DNA of 9,211 nt from Candidatus Woesearchaeota archaeon (GTDB taxonomy: Archaea > Nanobdellota > Nanobdellia > Woesearchaeales > B29-G15): positions 1-9,211 of the forward strand of contig QMQS01000034.1 in assembly GCA_003650585.1 (NCBI GenBank), written 5' to 3'. Below the pieces are notes generated by a model. The model saw only the letters and a program-made list of their open reading frames with translations. It did no database searches and had not been told where the DNA came from. How positions within the stretch are numbered: position 1 is the stretch's first letter; the number at the start of each line of letters is the position of its first letter. A program made the translations under genes and the position numbers. Shown piece after piece: positions 5,946 through 9,211 of the stretch.

Positions 5946-5972
5946 GAACACCATATAAAAAGTTTATGGTTC
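5946..5972 (-). promoter_or_regulatory. S19e operon promoter, TATA box within an inverted repeat
   Basis: The minus strand contains CTTTTTATATGG (5951-5962). The box is centred about 50 bp from the ATG, predicting a start near 5931 and a leader of about 24 nt with the SD. An inverted repeat surrounds it: GAAC-A-CCATA at 5946-5955 pairs with TATGGTTC at 5965-5972, with one extra base. The repeat may be regulatory or chance. Confidence 0.5.
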
Positions 5973-6057
5973 AGAAAGAGGTTTGAGTTTAAAGAGAAGA
6001 GATTCAAGCAACTCATACAAAAACCGTCCAAAAATAGGAAAATTTAAATGTATCCTC

Positions 6058-6066
6058 TTTTTATAA
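6058..6066 (+). promoter_or_regulatory. TATA box of the FKBP gene
   Basis: TTTTTATAA at 6058-6066 is the best TATA match in the divergent S19e/FKBP region. It predicts a start near 6087 and a leader of about 65 nt. A second AT-rich stretch (AAATTTAAAT near 6040-6049) could be an upstream alternative with a start near 6071. Confidence 0.5.
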
Positions 6067-6073
6067 TCTGGAA

Positions 6074-6110
6074 TCAGAGACCTTTTGACCCTTCGTCAAA
6101 CTGTTTCTGA
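6074..6110. repeat. Long imperfect palindrome in the FKBP promoter/leader
   Basis: The left arm 6074-6089 (TCAGAGACCTTTTGAC) and right arm 6095-6110 (GTCAAACTGTTTCTGA) pair at 14 of 16 positions, counting one G-T pair, around a 5-base loop CCTTC. The inner six pairs (TTTGAC/GTCAAA) are perfect. It spans the predicted transcription start of the FKBP gene, so it could be a repressor operator, or a 5' hairpin if transcription begins upstream. Sensing role unknown. Confidence 0.6.
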
Positions 6111-6140
6111 GAAAAGTTTACCCCTAAGTATATGGGTTTC

Positions 6141-6147
6141 GAGGTGG
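6141..6147 (+). promoter_or_regulatory. Shine-Dalgarno site deciding the FKBP start
   Basis: GAGGTGG at 6141-6147 lies 5 nt before ATG 6153. It favours that codon over the in-frame ATG at 6132, which lies upstream of this site and has no SD of its own. Confidence 0.75.
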
Positions 6148-6152
6148 TTTGT

Positions 6153-6581
6153 ATGGCAATCAAAAAAGGCGATAGAGTTAAAATTGAATATGTGGGCAAA
6201 CTGGATGACGGCACAGTGTTTGATTCTTCTAAAATGCACTCTAAGCCACTTGAATTCGAAGTGGGTGTGGGCAAGATTATACCTGGGCTCGATAAGGCAA
6301 TCCTGGGTATGGAAATAAATGAAGAGAAGGAAATAACAATACAGCCAGAGGAAGCATACGGAGCTCGCGACCCTCAATTAATAAAAAAGTTACCCCGTGA
6401 CAAGGTTTCAATTAAAGGAGAAATAAAAGAGGGAATGCTGCTTATGTTGGGACTTCCTAGTGGACAACAGATTCCTGCCAGTATCGTGAAAGTAACACCA
6501 AATGATATTACAATAGACCTCAATCACCCTCTGGCTGGAAAAACCCTACACTTTAAGATTAAGGTTTTAGAAGTGAACTAA
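6153..6581 (+). CDS. SlyD/FKBP-type peptidyl-prolyl isomerase
   Basis: Cytoplasmic prolyl cis-trans isomerase with probable chaperone activity. The 142 residues follow the short archaeal FKBP layout. The first half of the catalytic domain holds VKIEYVGKLDDGTVFDSS (9-26), LEFEVGVGKIIPGLDKAILG (33-52) and PEEAYG (65-70). An inserted IF/flap domain covers about 72-121 (DPQLIKKLPRDKV ... GQQIPASIVKVTPNDITID). The catalytic domain closes with DLNHPLAGKTLHFKIKVLEV (122-141). The NHPLAGK motif is the SlyD-class signature. It lacks the His/Cys-rich metal-binding tail of E. coli SlyD. The start at ATG 6153 gives the family's MxIKKGDxV beginning. The gene is divergent from the ribosomal operon, and its promoter carries a long palindrome, so stress regulation is plausible. 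Confidence 0.95.
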   Translation: MAIKKGDRVKIEYVGKLDDGTVFDSSKMHSKPLEFEVGVGKIIPGLDKAILGMEINEEKEITIQPEEAYGARDPQLIKKLPRDKVSIKGEIKEGMLLMLGLPSGQQIPASIVKVTPNDITIDLNHPLAGKTLHFKIKVLEVN

Positions 6582-6618
6582 ATCCCGAATTCCAGTGAAT
6601 GTCCCCTTCTAAAGAGAA

Positions 6619-6677
6619 TCACCACTCATAACAAGATTTATATATCAATTTATCATTATTAAACCAAAAAGTGGTGA
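6619..6677. repeat. 8-bp inverted repeat spanning promoter and SD of the membrane-protein gene
   Basis: TCACCACT (6619-6626) is the exact reverse complement of AGTGGTGA (6670-6677), and the right arm contains the SD of the gene at 6682. Only read-through messages from the FKBP gene would contain both arms. A transcript from the TATA box at 6637 would lack the left one. The repeat could be chance in a 100-base gap. Confidence 0.35.
6637..6644 (+). promoter_or_regulatory. Consensus TATA box of the membrane-protein gene
   Basis: TTTATATA is a textbook archaeal box A, 38 bp before the ATG at 6682. It predicts a start near 6665 and a leader of about 17 nt containing GGTGAG (6673-6678). It probably drives the following three genes. 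Confidence 0.65.
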
Positions 6678-6681
6678 GACA

Positions 6682-7080
6682 ATGAGGTTTAAACTCAGTT
6701 GGAAATATGCAATAACATATGCCTCATTGCTCTGGATGCTCTCCATTTTCGAGATAACCGTCCTCCTTCAGATACCTGTTTTGCTTCAACACCCTGGTCT
6801 TCAGGAGGCAATCTTCTTCTTGGTTTACGCAATACTTGTCCTCATATGCTCGCGCCTCTATTTTATCAACACTACCCCTGACCTAAACGAAGCATTTTTC
6901 TTGGGCTTGGTATTTGTTGGGGTATCTTTCATACTGGATGTTATTGTGACAGTGCCACTATTTCTCTCAAGTTACTATGCATTCTTCTTTGATTGGGAGG
7001 TCTGGCTGAGCTATATCTTGACTCTCGGATTGGTGGTGGCCTCTGTGTATTTGCAACCCTTCATAGAAAGATTTAAATAA
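6682..7080 (+). CDS. Small four-helix membrane protein, function unknown
   Basis: I do not recognise a family for this 132-residue, very hydrophobic protein. Four membrane segments are visible: about 11-31 (ITYASLLWMLSIFEITVLLQ), 41-60 (QEAIFFLVYAILVLICSRLY), 69-95 (NEAFFLGLVFVGVSFILDVI and on) and 106-124 (EVWLSYILTLGLVVASVYL). Positively charged ends (MRFKLSWK and IERFK) suggest both termini face the cytoplasm. One acidic residue (Asp86) sits inside helix three. No catalytic motif is seen. The start is ATG at 6682 with GGTGA just upstream and a consensus TATA box. It is followed after 46 nt by a lipoprotein gene, so a shared envelope role is possible but inferred only from position. Confidence 0.8.
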   Translation: MRFKLSWKYAITYASLLWMLSIFEITVLLQIPVLLQHPGLQEAIFFLVYAILVLICSRLYFINTTPDLNEAFFLGLVFVGVSFILDVIVTVPLFLSSYYAFFFDWEVWLSYILTLGLVVASVYLQPFIERFK

Positions 7081-7110
7081 TTCACAGTCAAAAAATCAAA
7101 GTAATACACA

Positions 7111-7119
7111 AAAGGAGGG
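7111..7119 (+). promoter_or_regulatory. Shine-Dalgarno site of the lipoprotein gene
   Basis: AAAGGAGGG lies 7 nt before the ATG at 7127, one of the strongest SD sites in the window. A GTAATAC heptamer at 7101-7107 precedes it. It is the reverse complement of the repeated heptamer near 3123, but a single copy is expected by chance. Confidence 0.7.
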
Positions 7120-7126
7120 CTCTGAA

Positions 7127-8059
7127 ATGAGAACAAGGCCATTATTGGTGTTGCTTTTAATACTTCTCGTAGTTGGGTGTCAGCAAGGCAAAGGACCCAC
7201 AACTGAGAAGTCACCTTATATAGGGGGTACAAACGGATTGCTCATCTCCTTTATGGACAACTTCCCACCTGCTGAGGTCTTTGATGGTGGCGAGGATCCG
7301 TTCGATATAGTGGTAAATCTAAAGAACGACGGTGAGTTTGATATCCCTGCTGGTGAGATAAGGGTCAGCATAAGCGGTATTCAAGCCACTGAGTTTAACA
7401 AGAATCCGGGTGACATGATAAAGGTGCTCAATCAAGGGCTTGAGGGCAAGAAAAAGGACTCAGAAGGCAACCTAATCCCTGGTGACGAGGAATCTGTGGA
7501 GTTTGAGAACTTCAACCATGTTAGCCCTTTAACTGGTACAATGCAATACCCAGTCAGGGCAGATGTGTGTTACCTCTATGGTGGGATCGCCACAACCAAA
7601 CTCTGCTTTAGGAAAAACCTGCGTTCAACAGAGGAGGGTGTGTGCGAGGTTCAGGGTGAGAAAAGAGTCTTCAATTCTGGAGAACCAATACAGGTTCAAG
7701 ACTTTAGCGAGTTCGTTAAGGGAAGCCAAGAGATAGGGTTCAACTTTAAGATAGTCAAGTTGGGCAACGGTGAGGTTTACAAATACACAGTTAGGGACTG
7801 TAGCGAGGCCTCGTATGGTGACAAGAATTGGGTGTATGTTGAGATTAGAACAAATGAGCCGGGTTTGGAGTGTAGGGGCTTGAAGGATGGCACAGCAACC
7901 TCTGGCTTTGTAAGACTGAGCGATGGTGAAGCCACAGTGAACTGTGAGCAGCCAGCCAATGTGCAAACCGACTTTGAGAAGCCAATCAACATCTACCTCA
8001 AGTACAGATACAGAGAAGATATCACAACCACTCTAATAGTTAAACACACACCAGAATAA
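7127..8059 (+). CDS. Predicted lipoprotein with beta-rich, cysteine-containing ectodomain
   Basis: The 310-residue protein is predicted to be exported and lipid-anchored. A signal peptide (MRTR, then LLVLLLILLVV) ends in a lipobox LVVGC with Cys18 as the anchor. The mature part begins with a polar linker. A beta-rich module at about 55-165 (DPFDIVVNLKNDGEFDIPAG, EIRVSISGI) resembles a CARDB-like immunoglobulin fold. A second beta-rich region ends in INIYLKYRYREDITTTLIVK (287-306). Six further cysteines (148, 160, 173, 225, 249, 273) would allow three disulfides. Proteins of this style, with GGTNGLLISF after the linker, are in my recollection common in DPANN archaea, but I have no named family or function. 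Its gene lies between a membrane-protein gene and a geranylgeranyl-reductase-like gene 15 nt downstream, which suggests an operon with a cell-surface theme. Confidence 0.85.
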   Translation: MRTRPLLVLLLILLVVGCQQGKGPTTEKSPYIGGTNGLLISFMDNFPPAEVFDGGEDPFDIVVNLKNDGEFDIPAGEIRVSISGIQATEFNKNPGDMIKVLNQGLEGKKKDSEGNLIPGDEESVEFENFNHVSPLTGTMQYPVRADVCYLYGGIATTKLCFRKNLRSTEEGVCEVQGEKRVFNSGEPIQVQDFSEFVKGSQEIGFNFKIVKLGNGEVYKYTVRDCSEASYGDKNWVYVEIRTNEPGLECRGLKDGTATSGFVRLSDGEATVNCEQPANVQTDFEKPINIYLKYRYREDITTTLIVKHTPE

Positions 8060-8074
8060 GTGGTTCAGTGTGGG

Positions 8075-9211
8075 ATGTATAGCGTAGTTGTGGTTGGCGC
8101 TGGTCCAGCTGGTTTAATGGCTGGTAGAGCACTCCTAAACTCTCAACAAAAATTTCTCATCATAGACAAGAAAGATAGAATAGGTATACCCTTGAGCTGT
8201 GGTGAAGCTACCAGAGAAGAGGGTTTTCTAGAGCTGTTTGGTAGCTCAGACTTCCCGTTTGTAAAGAACAGGCCAAAGAGGTTTGAGGTGAGATGCAACA
8301 CCCTCGTAAGAGAATTCACTTTGGGTTACCTTATGCTTGACAGACCAAGGTTTGAGGAGCACTTGGCAAAGCCACTCAAATCCCACCTAAAACTCAAGAC
8401 AGAGTGCCAAAGGGTTGAGATAAAGAGTGAGGGGGTTGAGATAACAACAAACAGGGGTAAACTCAAAGCTGCTCTGGTTATCTTGGCATGTGGGTGTAGC
8501 TTCAAACTCCAAAAGCAATTAAAGCTCATTGAAAAACCCCCCTTGGTAATCCCTTGCTATGGTGGAATTTTCTCTGGGCACAACCTCAATCCTAACACCC
8601 TTTATTTCTCATTTGACGAGCCCACATGGAGTGCCTTGTGGATGTTCCCGAAGGATTCCAATGTTGCAAATGTGGGCATAGGTGTTTTCCCAGGGGCTAA
8701 GCAAAGCATTAAGGATTTATTCGTGTCAAAGATCAGAAAACTAAAACTCAAGTGCGAGCAGGAGTATGCAGGGGTGTTCCCCACAAGCGGACCAATTGCA
8801 AAAACCTACGCAGATCGGGTGCTTGTATGCGGGGATGCTGCTGGGCAAGTTTTGCCGGGGATTGGCGAAGGGATATACTTTGCTCTCAAATCAGGCAAAC
8901 TCGCTGGTAATGTTGCTGGGAAGGCAGTAAAAGCAAGCAACTTTTCAGCATCTATGCTTAGGGAGTATGAAAGCCAATGGAAAAGTGAAATTGGTAGCAT
9001 CTTGTATGCTGGCTTAATAGCGAGCCGACTCCTTTTCCTTGGTTTTAAATTCAGGGTTTTAGAGAAGGCGTTTCAGATACCAACAGAAAGGGAGCTTGTG
9101 GGGATAGCGCTTCAAGGCAAACTCCCATTCAGAGCCCGGCTTCTTTATAACCTAGCAAGGGGGTTCGGACTCTTTAAACGAGATAAAACCCATCTGCCAC
9201 AGCTAATAAAA
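8075..9211 (+). CDS. Geranylgeranyl reductase family FAD-dependent oxidoreductase (3' end cut by window edge)
   Basis: Likely saturates the geranylgeranyl chains of archaeal ether lipids, using FAD and an external electron donor. The 379 visible codons are open to the last base, and family members are about 390-410 residues, so only a few are probably missing. The Rossmann FAD motif VVVVGAGPAGLMAG is at 4-17. IGIPLSCGEA (36-45) corresponds to the family's IGxPxxCGE loop with its conserved Cys. PTWSALWMFP (183-192) is a variant of the substrate-contacting YxWxFP motif, followed by ANVGIGV (198-204). RVLVCGDAAGQVLPGIGEGI (248-267) is the second FAD-binding segment. The start is ATG at 8075, giving the usual N terminus; the SD is weak (GTGG). 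It is probably cotranscribed with the lipoprotein gene. Related flavoproteins with other substrates share these motifs, so the exact substrate is inferred. Confidence 0.88.
   Translation, partial: MYSVVVVGAGPAGLMAGRALLNSQQKFLIIDKKDRIGIPLSCGEATREEGFLELFGSSDFPFVKNRPKRFEVRCNTLVREFTLGYLMLDRPRFEEHLAKPLKSHLKLKTECQRVEIKSEGVEITTNRGKLKAALVILACGCSFKLQKQLKLIEKPPLVIPCYGGIFSGHNLNPNTLYFSFDEPTWSALWMFPKDSNVANVGIGVFPGAKQSIKDLFVSKIRKLKLKCEQEYAGVFPTSGPIAKTYADRVLVCGDAAGQVLPGIGEGIYFALKSGKLAGNVAGKAVKASNFSASMLREYESQWKSEIGSILYAGLIASRLLFLGFKFRVLEKAFQIPTERELVGIALQGKLPFRARLLYNLARGFGLFKRDKTHLPQLIK

Noticed and set aside
6132..6152. ATG 6132 as start of the FKBP gene
   Set aside because: The SD GAGGTGG lies after it, and the family N terminus begins at the ATG at 6153.
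5908..6152. A small RNA or riboswitch in the divergent S19e/FKBP gap
   Set aside because: Apart from the palindrome at 6074-6110 and the TATA boxes I see no multi-helix structure or known aptamer core.
7101..7107. GTAATAC before the lipoprotein gene as a fifth site of the 3082-3139 regulator
   Set aside because: A single 7-mer is expected about once by chance in a window this size, and there is no second copy nearby.

Overview
The window looks archaeal. It carries three ribosomal proteins found in archaea and eukaryotes but not bacteria (S19e, L39e, L31e), a Cbf5-type pseudouridine synthase, a geranylgeranyl-reductase-family flavoprotein, and archaeal TATA boxes 20-45 bp upstream of several starts. 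Shine-Dalgarno (SD) sites matching the archaeal 16S tail (GGAGG, GAGGTGA) also occur. The divergent L39e and the style of the lipoprotein suggest a DPANN-type lineage (Micrarchaeota/Diapherotrites-like). That placement is an impression from sequence style and was not tested.

Left part (1-2463, minus strand): purA followed 5 nt later by purB, which runs off the left edge. Together they convert IMP to AMP. Both resemble the long bacterial forms; PurB is clearly of the E. coli class.

Middle left (2518-3765, minus strand): two genes I do not recognise. The 178-residue protein has a possible C-terminal helix-turn-helix. The 208-residue protein has a pattern loosely like a degenerate JAB/MPN (JAMM) domain. 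Between them lies an AT-rich promoter carrying four TATTAC-type heptamers spaced 10, 31 and 10 bp apart on either side of the TATA box. This is the most system-like element in the window.

Middle (3791-5907, minus strand): cbf5 with its own apparently leaderless promoter, and upstream of it a ribosomal operon S19e-L39e-L31e. The 57-residue L39e gene begins inside the S19e reading frame and overlaps it by 62 nt. S19e and L31e both have long lysine/glutamate-rich C-terminal tails.

Right part (6153-9211, plus strand): a SlyD/FKBP-like prolyl isomerase whose promoter carries a long imperfect palindrome. It is followed by a likely envelope or lipid gene group: a four-helix membrane protein, a predicted lipoprotein with six extra cysteines, and a geranylgeranyl-reductase-like enzyme that runs off the right edge.

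Every gene-free stretch is under 300 bases. The longest is the divergent promoter region 5908-6152. I saw no tRNA, rRNA, CRISPR array or insertion sequence, and no frameshifted gene.
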